Assembly: GCA_020248405.1 (NCBI GenBank)
Contig: JADCHQ010000021.1
Coordinates: 1 to 64,000, forward strand
Source: Rhodocyclaceae bacterium
GTDB lineage: Bacteria; Pseudomonadota; Gammaproteobacteria; Burkholderiales; Ga0077523
DNA length: 64,000 bases
Direction: 5' to 3'
Positions 30,712 to 40,526 of this stretch are shown here, in pieces (the first letter of the stretch is position 1; each line of letters begins with the position of its first letter). The notes under the pieces were generated by a model. It worked only from the letters and a program-made list of their open reading frames with translations, did not search any database and had not been told where the DNA came from. The translations under genes were made by a program, and so were the position numbers.

Positions 30712-32772
30712 TCAGCTATCCTGCCGCAGCGGGCACACGCCGCCCGCCTTGCGGTATTCGCGGCGGATCGCGGCGAGTAAGTCTTCGTCGCCAAGCGGCG
30801 AATCGCGGTCCAGAGCCAGCAGCGTTGCGTGCAGTGCCGCATTACGGATCTGCCCACCGGAGAGGGCGCAGCGCTGTGCCACATCCCACAACAGCCCATC
30901 GTCCACGGCATGCGCGGCGGGCAGGTGCAGGCTCCAGATGGCCAGGCGCTCGTCCGGCTGGGGCAGCGGAAAATCCACCACCACGTCCATGCGGCGCGCG
31001 AAGGCGCCGTCGATGCGATCTCCCGCGTTGGTGGTGACCAGAAGGATGCCGCCAAACGACTCCACGCGCTGCAACAGGTAGTTGGTCTCGAGATTGGCGT
31101 AGCGGTCGTTGGAGCTGTCCACATCAGTGCGCTGGGCGAGCAGCGCGTCGCCCTCGTCGAGCAACAGCATCACGTCCAATTCCTCGGCGCGGGAGAAGGC
31201 GCGCTCGAGGTTCTTCTCGGTCTCGCCGATGTACTTGTTTACCACCGCCGCCAGATCGATCCGGTAGATGTCCTTGCCGAGCGCGTTCGCCAGCAATCGC
31301 GCGGCGAGCGTCTTGCCGGTACCGCTTGGTCCCTTGAACAGCGCCCTGACGCCGGCGTTGACCGCGCCCGGCGGCCCGCCGGCGAGCCGGCCCAGGCTTT
31401 CCCGGTGGCGGCAGCGCACCTCCAGTTCATGCAAGTCGGCGAGGGTGTGGACGGGTGCCGCGAGGTGGCTCCAGTCCCCCGCGCCGGACACCGGGGTGGC
31501 GATGGTTTCCAGCGCCTCCCGGTGCAGGCTGCAGGCTGCGGCGCGCACGTCCTCCAGTGTGACGGCCTCGCGGCCGTCGAGTGTTGCCCGGGTCGCTGCC
31601 AGGTCCGCGGCGCGGCGGATGCTGCCGCGGCCCAGCCGCATCGCGCCTGCGATGGCGCCCAGGTCCGTGCACGGCCTTGTTCCCAGAGCCGCCTGCCAGT
31701 GTTCGCGGCGCTCTTCCGGCCCCGGCATGGGGAGTTCGAGTTGCACCGCCTGCCGCACCGGGGCGCCGGAGAGGCCGCCCTGACGCTCCATCGTGATGCC
31801 CAGCGGGCCCGCAAGGCCGGGAAGGTCCGGCACCACGGCCGTCTCGCCAGGGCCGGGCCGGAGCACCAGCACGGGCATTGCACCCAGCAGCGTGGCGAGC
31901 GGAGCGGCGAACCGCCAGCGCTCGTCCGTCTGCGGCGCAGAGGCGTCGATCTCCAGCAGGCCCCGCCCCGTTGCCCGGGCAAGCGCCCCCAGCAGCGTCC
32001 GCCGGCCGTTGGCACGCGGACCGCGCACCACCACCGACTGGATTGCGTCAGCCGCGAGGAGCGCCGCGATCCCCTTTGCCTTCTGCCGCAGCGAACCGTC
32101 CAGCAACAGCGCATCGAGCGTTTGCAGGCCATCCGCGCTCTGGAACCGTGCCCAGGGGGCCGGGCGCTCTGCCGCGAGGCCCCGCATCGCGTCCCACAGC
32201 AAGGGCGGCACCGCGAGCTGCCACTCGGCGCGGGGCGCCTCCTGGCTGACTGGCGCCAGAAGGCCGCTGCCCGACAAGTGCCGGATCGCTTCGTGGACAT
32301 CGGCATCGCCCGCCCACCACGCTGCCAACAGGCCCACCGTGGGACGGCGCAGCCCCCGGGTGCCGTTGAGTTGCTCGAACAGGGCGCCGAAACGCGCGTC
32401 TTCCTCGGGCAGCCCCACGGTCATGAGCAATGCCATCTCGTCGCCCCCCAGGTCGAGGGCTTCGCGCAGGGCCCGCAGCGGCAGGTGCCCGTCGTGGGCG
32501 TTTTCCCAAGCGCGCACCGCGCCATCCCAATGGGCCGCCGCCTCCGGCGCGGGGACCCCGGCCAGCCCGTGGTCGGCGAGCTGATTGGCGTAGTGCGCCA
32601 GGAACGGAAAGTCCTCGAACGCCTGGTCGAAGGAACCGCCGTTCTCCACCATGCGCCCCATCACCCGCGCGATGGCGGCATAGAACCACAGGCGGAAATG
32701 CGTTGCGGGGTTGCGGGACAGCGCCGCGAAGGGCTGGGCCAGGGCCCCGGCCAATTCGGCGGGGTCAGTCAT
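30712..32772 (-). CDS. eCIS AAA+ ATPase (Afp15-like)
   Basis: 686 residues. The N-terminal about 430 residues are the winged-helix and inactive-NTPase-like part seen in Afp15-type proteins. The C-terminal AAA domain has Walker A FKGPSGTGKTLA (about 478-489), Walker B VMLLLDEGDALL (about 528-539), VTTNAGDRIDGAFARRMD (sensor and arginine finger). In eCIS loci this ATPase is conserved and needed for assembly or cargo loading. It overlaps the upstream gene by 8 bp and directly precedes the toxin gene, which fits a role in loading that toxin. Confidence 0.92.
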   Translation of the reverse strand: MTDPAELAGALAQPFAALSRNPATHFRLWFYAAIARVMGRMVENGGSFDQAFEDFPFLAHYANQLADHGLAGVPAPEAAAHWDGAVRAWENAHDGHLPLRALREALDLGGDEMALLMTVGLPEEDARFGALFEQLNGTRGLRRPTVGLLAAWWAGDADVHEAIRHLSGSGLLAPVSQEAPRAEWQLAVPPLLWDAMRGLAAERPAPWARFQSADGLQTLDALLLDGSLRQKAKGIAALLAADAIQSVVVRGPRANGRRTLLGALARATGRGLLEIDASAPQTDERWRFAAPLATLLGAMPVLVLRPGPGETAVVPDLPGLAGPLGITMERQGGLSGAPVRQAVQLELPMPGPEERREHWQAALGTRPCTDLGAIAGAMRLGRGSIRRAADLAATRATLDGREAVTLEDVRAAACSLHREALETIATPVSGAGDWSHLAAPVHTLADLHELEVRCRHRESLGRLAGGPPGAVNAGVRALFKGPSGTGKTLAARLLANALGKDIYRIDLAAVVNKYIGETEKNLERAFSRAEELDVMLLLDEGDALLAQRTDVDSSNDRYANLETNYLLQRVESFGGILLVTTNAGDRIDGAFARRMDVVVDFPLPQPDERLAIWSLHLPAAHAVDDGLLWDVAQRCALSGGQIRNAALHATLLALDRDSPLGDEDLLAAIRREYRKAGGVCPLRQDS

Positions 32773-34813
32773 AGTGGAAGGCCACGTGGTGGCCCGCCGC
32801 GGGCACCCAGCCGGGGTCCCGGTCCAGCCCCGCGAGGCGGACCTCGACGGGCAGGCTGGCGAGCTCGAGATGGACGTCGAGGCGGGCGGCGCTCACCGTG
32901 ATGCGGGCCGGTCGCCGCAGCAGCAGGCGCGCAGCGCGGTGCGGATGGCGCACGCCCAGGCCCGCGGCCAGCCGGCGCCGCAGGTAAGCCATCACCCAGC
33001 CGGTCCAGCGCTCGATGGGGTGCACCTCTGGTTGCCCCGCGGAATCGGCGTCGTGCCACAGCCGGAAGCGGAACTGCTCGCGCCAGGGGCGCATTTCCCG
33101 GCGAACCTGAGCCTCGGCCGGGCACGCGTCCCGCGCCACGTCGAGCACGGCGAATCCCGCGGGATGATGCACGGTCAGCCGCCCGCCGCAGACCTTCCAG
33201 CGCCATGCGCCCCGCCGGCCCGCGAAGGGCACGAGCCACGCGGTGGGCATGCGCCAGTTGCCGGGCGGAACGAAGCTCAGGCCGGGCTCCGAATCGGGCG
33301 CGCGGCCCGCGAGATCCGCGAGCAGCGCCCAGATCGGGTCGCGGCGGATCGCTGGGCCGGCGAGATGCTCGCCCGCGCGCGCGAGAAAATCCCAGGGCGC
33401 CAGCTCGATGCCCGGTTCCAGCGGCGCAGTGAAGTCGCCGTACAGCCCCAGCGCGATGGCGGCGTTGATCAGGCAGAACAGGCCGCCGTAGCCGGTCGCG
33501 ACGGTGCGCGGCTCGCCGGAGGGCTCGTCCCGCGGGCGGGGTGCGGGAGTGATGTCGGCAGCCAAGGCCGGAAGCGCCTGCTTCCGTGAGAAGGGGGCCG
33601 GCGCGGGCGATTCATGCAGGGCCGATGCTCCGGCCGCAGCACGTGCGCGCAGCGGCCCCGGCGGGTGATGGCCGGGCGGCGCAGCCGGGGGGGCGGCAAG
33701 GATCGGCTCCCGCGCCGCGGTGCCCGAGGGCATGGCACCGAGACCCGGGCCTGGCAACGGGCTGGCGTGCCAGCCTCCCGCGGCACCACGGGATGTGCGC
33801 GCGGGGAGCGATGGGCCGGCGGCCGCCCGGGGCGGCCGTGCACCGGCCAGCGGCGCAGGGGGTGCGGACGCGCCGGACTCGGCCGCGACGCTCGGCTCGC
33901 CATGGGCTTCGTACTGCCTCAGCCAGCGCGTGACGGACACCGCGAATGCAGCGGTTCTCGCCTCGGCGGGGGCGCGCGCCAGGGCCAGGGTCACCGCGAG
34001 CAGCGCCCGCTGGGTGGAGGACAGGGGCTGCGCCAGCGCCTCGGGCGCGCGGCTGGCGATCAGCGGAGGTGGCTCAAGAGCCAGCGTCGCCGGTGCCTGC
34101 GCGGCTTGCGGAGCGGCAACTGCCGCCCCGGCGGCGGCCCGCCGGGCGCGGTGATGGTGAGCAGGCGTGCGGGGCGGCGTGTCTTCCGTCGCCGCCATCG
34201 CCTCCCCGAGCGGGACAAGGCCGTGGGCGCGGAGCACCGCTTCGAGAAGACCCTTGGCGACGGTCTCGTCCAGCGCCCGGGCGAAGCGCACCGCGATGTC
34301 GTGTCGCGCGAGACTCGCCATGGCCGGGGGCACGAATGCCGGCGTCTCGGCCCAGGCCCTGCTCAACGCCCGGGAAATGTCCTGCCCGCGGAACAGGGTT
34401 CGCCACCACCAGCGACCAGTGGCCACGCCGTCGAGCCAGTCCCGGGCCAGACAAGCCAGAAGCTCGGCGCGGTCGTTGAAGAGCACCGATTCGGCGCCCG
34501 GCGGCACCGGCCCCGTGGCGGGACGCGCGGCCTGCCGGGCGGCGGCGTCGAGGGCCTGCGCCACCGCCGCGCTCCAGCGCGGGGGCGCGGGTCCGGGACG
34601 GCGCAGCGACACCGTGCCGGGCAGGGGATCGCGAAGGGTGCGGACCAGCAGTACCGCCGCCGGCGCAAGGCCGCGAGGGCTCAGGTCGGCCGCCGCCAGT
34701 GCGGCACCGGTACGCAGGGCGGCGCCGACCTGGTCGCGGACAGTGCCGCGCAGCCGCAACCGCCCGATGGCAGCCCCCCCCGCAAGGCCTCCACCAAGGG
34801 CATCGAAGCTCAC
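32765..34813 (-). CDS. eCIS-conserved hypothetical protein with Pro/Ala-rich linker
   Basis: 682 residues from a GTG start at 34813, which overlaps the previous stop as GTGA; upstream residues of the longer frame are non-coding. The N-terminal part begins MSFDALGGGLAGGAAIGRLR. A low-complexity Pro/Ala-rich region spans about 225-460, and a folded C-terminal domain contains YGGLFCLINAAIALGLYGDF and RRDPIWALLADLAGR. Proteins of this layout occur next to the AAA ATPase in many eCIS loci, but their role is unknown to me. It probably works with the ATPase in assembly. Confidence 0.65.
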   Translation of the reverse strand: MSFDALGGGLAGGAAIGRLRLRGTVRDQVGAALRTGAALAAADLSPRGLAPAAVLLVRTLRDPLPGTVSLRRPGPAPPRWSAAVAQALDAAARQAARPATGPVPPGAESVLFNDRAELLACLARDWLDGVATGRWWWRTLFRGQDISRALSRAWAETPAFVPPAMASLARHDIAVRFARALDETVAKGLLEAVLRAHGLVPLGEAMAATEDTPPRTPAHHHRARRAAAGAAVAAPQAAQAPATLALEPPPLIASRAPEALAQPLSSTQRALLAVTLALARAPAEARTAAFAVSVTRWLRQYEAHGEPSVAAESGASAPPAPLAGARPPRAAAGPSLPARTSRGAAGGWHASPLPGPGLGAMPSGTAAREPILAAPPAAPPGHHPPGPLRARAAAGASALHESPAPAPFSRKQALPALAADITPAPRPRDEPSGEPRTVATGYGGLFCLINAAIALGLYGDFTAPLEPGIELAPWDFLARAGEHLAGPAIRRDPIWALLADLAGRAPDSEPGLSFVPPGNWRMPTAWLVPFAGRRGAWRWKVCGGRLTVHHPAGFAVLDVARDACPAEAQVRREMRPWREQFRFRLWHDADSAGQPEVHPIERWTGWVMAYLRRRLAAGLGVRHPHRAARLLLRRPARITVSAARLDVHLELASLPVEVRLAGLDRDPGWVPAAGHHVAFHYD

Positions 34814-35565
34814 GCCGGCCCTTCCCGCAGTCCGGGCCGTGGGCGACGGGCCCACAGCATGGCCCCCGCGGCGATCATGGCGAGGCAGACGAGCTGATTG
34901 ACATCCAGGGGCCCTGCCACCGGGACGGCATCGGCCCGGAGAAATTCGATCGCCAGGCGGGTGACGCCGTAGAAGGCAAGGCCCACCGCGAGGCGTGCCC
35001 CGGCGGGCCGGGCGCCCATCCCGAGCAGGATCGCAAAACCCGCCAGCCCCGCCACGGCGTGGTAGAGCTGGGTCGGATGCACTGGCAGGGTGTGTGCGGC
35101 GTCTGGGCCGATCAGCCCCGACGCCGCCTGCACCGCGAAGGCCTCCGTTTCGGGCCCGAAGCGCACCCCCCAGGGCACCGCCGTCACTGTGCCGGCACAG
35201 CAACCGTTGAAGAAGCAGCCGATGCGGTAGGTCGCATAGCCCAGGGCAACGGCAGGCACCGCCGCATCGGCATAGTGGAGAAAGCGCTCGCCGCGCAGCC
35301 GCAGCACCAGCCAGGCCCCGCCGGCCGCGCCAGCGAACGCGCCCAGCGCCCCCTGGCCCTCAGCCGCCGCGTGGCCGCGTCCGGCAACCAGCAGCGCCGC
35401 ATAGCCACTGCCCGCCATCGCGGCACAGGCGAGGCCGCCGAGGCCGGCGAGATACATGGACCATGGGTCCAGCCGGTCTCGGGCCGCCTGCCATGCCGCG
35501 GCGGCGAGGGTGATGGCCACCGCCGCACCCCAGTACAGGAGAGGATTGCCGGTCAGCGCAAGCAT
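34810..35565 (-). CDS. Lgt-like (prolipoprotein diacylglyceryl transferase family) membrane protein
   Basis: 251 residues, about seven transmembrane helices. Lgt-family hallmarks are present: ALGYATYRIGCFFNGCCAGT (diverged form of the GRxGNFxN signature), WGVRF, HPTQLYHA and GLAFYGVTRLAIEFLRAD. The canonical HGG motif is not obvious, so substrate or activity may differ from housekeeping Lgt. The gene is embedded in the eCIS operon between a secreted protein (12 bp upstream) and a conserved eCIS gene (GTGA overlap). This suggests lipid modification of a locus product, perhaps for membrane attachment. That role is inferred. Confidence 0.75.
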   Translation of the reverse strand: MLALTGNPLLYWGAAVAITLAAAAWQAARDRLDPWSMYLAGLGGLACAAMAGSGYAALLVAGRGHAAAEGQGALGAFAGAAGGAWLVLRLRGERFLHYADAAVPAVALGYATYRIGCFFNGCCAGTVTAVPWGVRFGPETEAFAVQAASGLIGPDAAHTLPVHPTQLYHAVAGLAGFAILLGMGARPAGARLAVGLAFYGVTRLAIEFLRADAVPVAGPLDVNQLVCLAMIAAGAMLWARRPRPGLREGPA

Positions 35566-35577
35566 GACACTCCTGCT

Positions 35578-37722
35578 TCAGTCAGCAAATCTCGATGGAA
35601 TGCCGGGCTTCCCGCCTTTACTCCTGCGTCGCAGGAAGGCAAGGCCGCCGACGCCGATGGACCCGAAGAGCGTGAAGGTTGCGGCCAGTGTTCCCGAGGA
35701 GTTCGACGCCACTTGCTTGCAAGCCATGAGGCATTTCATGTCACCGCAGGCGCACTTGCACTGAGTTGCCGGCTTGGCGGTCTCGATGGCGTTGAGCTCG
35801 TTGGTGATCTTCACGGATCCTCCGTCCGGTACTGCCACCTTGAAAACCGAGTCTCCCTGAAGAGGCGTGGCGCCGGACAGGTTCGCGCCCCAGCCATACA
35901 GGGGCCCCTCGTGCCACACGAAATAGCCGAACGAAGTCTGCTGATCCAGGAGGATATGCGGCTTACCGTCAATAAGAACGTTCTTCCCTGCGGAATGAAA
36001 GGCATGTACGGCGTAGGTTGGCATCACCGCCGCGAGTTGCTCGTAAGACATGCGGGGCTGAATTCCCCGGGACAACGCTTGGTGAATTTCTTTGAGCTGT
36101 CCGCCCACCGGGATGGGCTTGAGCTCCGATTGGGGTTCGAGGCTCGTCCTGTTTTCGTTGGCGCCGCTTCCCTTCACCATGGGCATGTTGCGTCGGTCCA
36201 CGAAAAGATACACATCGCGCGCACCCGGCGCCGTAGTGATCTCCGCGATTCGCGAAAAGGTCGACGCCTTTGCAAAGTCCATATTGGTTAGCGCGCTGTC
36301 CTTGAGGAACTCCACGGGGCCATCCAGCTTGACCAACATGCAACTGTGCGGATTCAGCGTGGGCGTTGGTTCACCGGAGCAATAGTTCGGTATACCGTTC
36401 GGACCCTCCTCCGCAAGATACCGTGGAGGATTACTTCCTTCGACGAAGAACCTGCATTTTTCTCTTTTAACAAGGGACCAAAACGACGCGATCTGGGCTT
36501 TGCCCTGGGCCGGCACCTGGGTTGGGTCGGTTGCCACAGCCGGTGAGAGAAACGGCGTTGTCGGCGGACTCTGCACAGGCTGATTGACCAGATTGGGCGT
36601 CAGTGTGCTCCAGGAGCTTCCCGTAAGCGTGCCCCGCTGGCTTCCCCAGTTGGCAAAGTAGAACGTCGCCTTGACGTTCGAAAGATCACGGGTTGCGTTG
36701 TCGATGTTCTCGGGCAGTGCGTAGAACCGGTTTGGCTGCGTGATCGAAATCTGGCTCCTGCTGGTCGGAAACTGCATATTCTTCACACCGATGTCAGAGT
36801 CGGCCAGGCTTACGCCGGCGCACGCGGAATTGGGGCCGATGAAGAACTCGCCCCAGCTGGTAACGTCGGGAACATGGTTGATGACGCCTTGAGTTCCGAT
36901 TTCCTGGTAGTAGGCCCAGGAGAGGGCGTCACCTCTGGGCCACGTGAAGCTCGGCAGACCGGGAGCGCCATTTAGGGGTACGGACGGCTGTATCGAGTAC
37001 CACATCCTAAAATCCTGGACACCGTTAGTCGGGATGCGCATTTGCAGTGTGAATGCGGGTTTGCTGCCAGGCATCGGTGCCGGCATGATCCAGACGCGGG
37101 TGTTGTCCGCGGCCCATGTCGGAATCTGGACGCCCTGGGACGTCCAGTTCATGCCTGACTGCTGGAATGCTGTGAAGGAGAGGTATGTGGCGCTGCCCTC
37201 GACGGAACGTTTCGGGGTCACGGTGCCCGCCGTTTCCGTCGAATTGGCAGCGATGCGGGTTCTCAAGACGATCGGGCTACCCGTTCCAAGCTTGATCCCC
37301 AAAACGACAGATGTGGAATTCGCGAAGAAATCCATAGTTTTCGACGACCACGAGAGCAGCAGCGCTTGTCCGTCGTAAAGGGCGCGGAACTCGGCTGGAT
37401 CGGTTGCGCCTGCGCCGTAGTCGATGCTCAGAGCGCCACGCCAGCGTGGGTCTTCAGTGCGCCGGAAGTCCCGGCTGAAGGACTTCGAGAGGCGCTCCTT
37501 GTCGGGATCCGGATAGCTGTCCCACCAGTTCGGCGCGCCTGCCCAGTAGGGCACCCCCGTGGCTTGCGGGACACAGAGCTTCGCCGCCGGGAGGGCGGAT
37601 CGAGGAAAACCCGCCAACGCCAGGACGAGCATCGCAGCCGTAGCCAACCCAAAAAAACGCCTTCCGCTACTCGACTGCCTGTCGCTTCTCGTGTCTATAA
37701 GATCGTTGTTACAGGTGCACAT
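35578..37722 (-). CDS. Large exported protein with sorting-signal-like C-terminus
   Basis: 714 residues. An extended N-region with RRFFGLA precedes a hydrophobic core (about 24-38, AMLVLALAGF), so export by Sec or possibly Tat is likely. The body is aromatic and beta-rich with no family I know (TGVPYWAGAPNWWDSYPDP; FRMWYSIQPS). Near the C-terminus is a cysteine cluster, CKCACGDMKCLMAC, then a hydrophobic segment TLFGSIGVGGLAFL and basic RRR, the layout of CTERM-type sorting tails. DNA here is less G+C-rich than the structural genes. It precedes the Lgt-like gene. A surface anchor or receptor role is possible but unproven. Confidence 0.65.
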   Translation of the reverse strand: MCTCNNDLIDTRSDRQSSSGRRFFGLATAAMLVLALAGFPRSALPAAKLCVPQATGVPYWAGAPNWWDSYPDPDKERLSKSFSRDFRRTEDPRWRGALSIDYGAGATDPAEFRALYDGQALLLSWSSKTMDFFANSTSVVLGIKLGTGSPIVLRTRIAANSTETAGTVTPKRSVEGSATYLSFTAFQQSGMNWTSQGVQIPTWAADNTRVWIMPAPMPGSKPAFTLQMRIPTNGVQDFRMWYSIQPSVPLNGAPGLPSFTWPRGDALSWAYYQEIGTQGVINHVPDVTSWGEFFIGPNSACAGVSLADSDIGVKNMQFPTSRSQISITQPNRFYALPENIDNATRDLSNVKATFYFANWGSQRGTLTGSSWSTLTPNLVNQPVQSPPTTPFLSPAVATDPTQVPAQGKAQIASFWSLVKREKCRFFVEGSNPPRYLAEEGPNGIPNYCSGEPTPTLNPHSCMLVKLDGPVEFLKDSALTNMDFAKASTFSRIAEITTAPGARDVYLFVDRRNMPMVKGSGANENRTSLEPQSELKPIPVGGQLKEIHQALSRGIQPRMSYEQLAAVMPTYAVHAFHSAGKNVLIDGKPHILLDQQTSFGYFVWHEGPLYGWGANLSGATPLQGDSVFKVAVPDGGSVKITNELNAIETAKPATQCKCACGDMKCLMACKQVASNSSGTLAATFTLFGSIGVGGLAFLRRRSKGGKPGIPSRFAD

Positions 37723-37832
37723 GGCTTAACCTCCTCTCTGACCTTCTCATCGCTGGTAAAAAGCCAAAAGAATTTTTATGGCGCGGCAAGCTCTCCGCCG
37801 GTTTCATCGCGTCGGTCGTTGTTATCCGAACA

Positions 37833-39176
37833 TCACTGGCTAGCCACCTCGAGGGTGAGGGGAAACGTCTTGACCTTGTTTGCTCCAGCGGTTTGCCCGC
37901 GCCGGGTGATAGTGAGCGTCATGCGCCCGCTCGGGGATGGATTTGGTTTGGCCTGGATGGCAACCTCGACAATCAACGGCGCATCCTTGGTCAGAGCGAC
38001 GTTGCTGGCCGTCGTGAGCGTTCCTTGATCGGCTGTTGGAGCCAGCAGCGCGAGGGTCCATCCTGATCCGTCGGTCAACTTCAGTTCGAAGTCGCAATTA
38101 CACGAGGTCATGCCGGCAAGAATTGCCTTTTCGGAAAGCCTCAGCGTCATGTTGGCCTTTACGGTGGACGTGGTCTTCAGCACTCCGTCAGCAACGGCAG
38201 TGGGAGGTTCATATGCGGGCGTCTCCAGAGTAAGGAGGTCGTCATTCGGGTCCTCGGCACCGACCTTGTAGCTCTTCTCGCCGGATTCCCCGGACTGGAC
38301 TCCTGGCGCAGATGCTTTCACCAGGATATTGAAATCCGCCGTGAAGGGAAGCTTGCTGACTTTTATGAAAATGAGTTCGGTGGCATTAGGTGCGAGTTTC
38401 ACTGCCCGGTTCAGCAACGGGTTCTTGTTCTTGTCGAGGACCGTAACCAAGGTGTCGTACTTTGTTTTGCTGAGCGCTTCACCCTTGTCAGCGAGCGATA
38501 CCGAGATCGAGAATGTCGCCTCCTGAGAGGCCTTCGAAGTGATGCTGTGAGGAAAGAACGTGTCCGTGTCCGTCTTGGGTGGATTGGGGTCTATCGTCTC
38601 CGGGACCACGAGCACATATCCGTACAGGGGGGCTTCCGCCGGGCGAACCGTCACTATCCTCGAATCGCTGCTGGTTCGGTTAGCCACCGTGAGGAGTATC
38701 TTTTTTCCCTCCTTCGGTAACCCTCCAGGATCTGGAACCGCCACAATCAGGCGATCATCCCGAGACCCGGCCTCGAATGCGAACACCGGCTTGTTTCCGA
38801 ACGTCGTGTAGGAGGCGCCCAGGGTGTATTCGAAGTTGCGGCCCTCGATCGCTACTTCATCGCCCACCGTCAGGTCGTCAGATGGCAGTATGCGGCTGAT
38901 CTTGACTGCAGGCCCCGCGTCGGGCTGCTGCGTCTCCACCTTCGCAAGCCTGACCTCCAGATCCGCCACATCCGCCAGAAGCTGGTTGAGCAAACCGGCT
39001 GTGATCAGATCGCCGGGTTTCACCTGGTCCGTGCGCCGGCTCAGGATGGCGATCAGGAGTTGCTCCTTCTCCGTGGCTGTGAGCTTGCTGCCGAGCTTGT
39101 CGAGGATGTCGCTGACCGGCACGACCATCTCGCCGGGCCTCACCAGCCGGAGTGCGTTTTCGAGGGGGGATGCCAT
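37833..39176 (-). CDS. eCIS-region hypothetical protein with IPT/TIG-like domain
   Basis: 447 residues. The N-terminal about 85 residues are helical (VPVSDILDKLGSKLTATEKE, NQLLADVADLEVRLAKVETQ). An IPT/TIG-like beta domain follows (ISRILPSDDLTVGDEVAIEG, YTTFGNKP, TVANRTSSDSRIVTV at about 93-180). Two further beta domains follow that I cannot name. No signal peptide is present. The multi-Ig layout would suit a fibre, a decoration or a cargo. It is in the run of eCIS genes, 38 bp after its upstream neighbour. Confidence 0.6.
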   Translation of the reverse strand: MASPLENALRLVRPGEMVVPVSDILDKLGSKLTATEKEQLLIAILSRRTDQVKPGDLITAGLLNQLLADVADLEVRLAKVETQQPDAGPAVKISRILPSDDLTVGDEVAIEGRNFEYTLGASYTTFGNKPVFAFEAGSRDDRLIVAVPDPGGLPKEGKKILLTVANRTSSDSRIVTVRPAEAPLYGYVLVVPETIDPNPPKTDTDTFFPHSITSKASQEATFSISVSLADKGEALSKTKYDTLVTVLDKNKNPLLNRAVKLAPNATELIFIKVSKLPFTADFNILVKASAPGVQSGESGEKSYKVGAEDPNDDLLTLETPAYEPPTAVADGVLKTTSTVKANMTLRLSEKAILAGMTSCNCDFELKLTDGSGWTLALLAPTADQGTLTTASNVALTKDAPLIVEVAIQAKPNPSPSGRMTLTITRRGQTAGANKVKTFPLTLEVASQ

Positions 39177-39214
39177 CAGTGCCTCCTTCTTTCTGACATG
39201 ACCGGGTGCGCCGG

Positions 39215-40507
39215 TCAGCGGTCGATGGGTGTGTTGGCGTAGTCCCAGCGGGACAGGTTGAAGCGGGCGTCGGCCCGGTAGGGCATGTGGCCGGTAGCGA
39301 ACACCAGGCAGGCACGGGGTGCAGGGGTGAGCTTGTAGTCCAGCGCCTGGCGGTTCTCGCGCACGTAGTAGAGCCAGATCAGCTCGCCGCTCGCCAGGTC
39401 GATGGGCGGGTAGGCGTAGGAGTCGCGAATCAACCGCTCCAGGTTCGCGCCCTCCATGTGCGCCGGGCCGCGCACGGTGAGGCCGTCGAAGAACCTGGCA
39501 ATGGCCGCCGCGTCGCCTGTGGGGTTGCCGGGCATGGGAATGAAGCCCGCGGGCGGCAGGTAGTCGAAGCGCTGCAGCGCGCTGATGCCGCGTGCGTCTG
39601 CGCTGCTGCCCAGGAGAGAGGCGAGGTGCTCCTGGAACTGCAGGAACATGGCCTCGCCCTCCGCGAGGCGCCGATCACCGGCAACCATGGGCCACGCGCC
39701 GGCGGCGCAGCGCTGCGTGATGCGCCGGCGAACAGACCACTGGTCCACGAAATCGATGTTCACCTCGAGCTTGACAATGGCCAGGGGAACGTCGCAATCG
39801 GAAAGCGCCTTGTCCGCGAGTCCGGCGAGGAGGCCGTAGGGTTCCTTGCCCGCGCCCAGGGGGTCTGTGATGAATGCGCGCAGGGCATCGGCGCCGAAGC
39901 ATCGATGGGCGATCCGGTTGCGCCACAGGCTGAGCTTTGCCGGGGCGTCGGGCTTGGAGGGCCGCTGGTCGATGGCAAGCCGCTCGTCTTCCAGCAGCTG
40001 CCCCAGGGGCAACAGCCGAAACTGGACGGCCTCCACGAGGGTGTCGGTATTGCAGGGCACGGCTGCGTCGTCTAGGGCGTGGGTCAGGGCCTTGCCCTCC
40101 CGGTCTTCGGCGGGCGCGAGCGTGAGCAGGTAGATGCCGGGTGCGGCGGCGTAGGTTCCGCTGGTCAACCGGCCGCAATCGTCGAAGGTGCGCGATGCCA
40201 CGGCGCGCGGTGGCGCGCGCCGGCCGAGGGTGACCTCCGTTTCGGATTCGAGATAAAGCGCCCGCCCGCTGCGGCTCACCGCAAGCCCCGGCTGGACGCG
40301 CACGCGGGGGTCGCCCGCGGGCACGTTCTCCACTTCGAGACCCCAGGCGATGCCGTGCCCGTTGGCCTGCGCGATGCGCCGGTCGGATTGGCGGCGTGCG
40401 TCCTGCTCGCGGCTCAGGTCCTTGCCCGTGAGCAGCCGGCCGTTGAAGAAGTTGACCGAGCGGATTCCGCCGTCGAGCACCGCTTCCTGAAGGAGCTTTG
40501 TGGTCAT
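39215..40507 (-). CDS. eCIS-conserved baseplate-region protein A
   Basis: 430 residues. The N-terminus (VNFFNGRLLTGKDLSREQDA, then GIAWGLEVENVP, VQPGLAVSRSGRALYL) parallels the next protein upstream (VKGMVLGVDDFTQE, GTARGLAVKV, GGAALDPCGRLICV). The two genes therefore look like an ancient duplication. The body is unrecognised, and the C-terminus contains YPPIDLASGELIWLYYVREN. It is probably a structural component near the baseplate, by position only. Confidence 0.6.
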   Translation of the reverse strand: MTTKLLQEAVLDGGIRSVNFFNGRLLTGKDLSREQDARRQSDRRIAQANGHGIAWGLEVENVPAGDPRVRVQPGLAVSRSGRALYLESETEVTLGRRAPPRAVASRTFDDCGRLTSGTYAAAPGIYLLTLAPAEDREGKALTHALDDAAVPCNTDTLVEAVQFRLLPLGQLLEDERLAIDQRPSKPDAPAKLSLWRNRIAHRCFGADALRAFITDPLGAGKEPYGLLAGLADKALSDCDVPLAIVKLEVNIDFVDQWSVRRRITQRCAAGAWPMVAGDRRLAEGEAMFLQFQEHLASLLGSSADARGISALQRFDYLPPAGFIPMPGNPTGDAAAIARFFDGLTVRGPAHMEGANLERLIRDSYAYPPIDLASGELIWLYYVRENRQALDYKLTPAPRACLVFATGHMPYRADARFNLSRWDYANTPIDR

Positions 40508-40526
40508 GCTGGGGCCTCCGGGCCGG

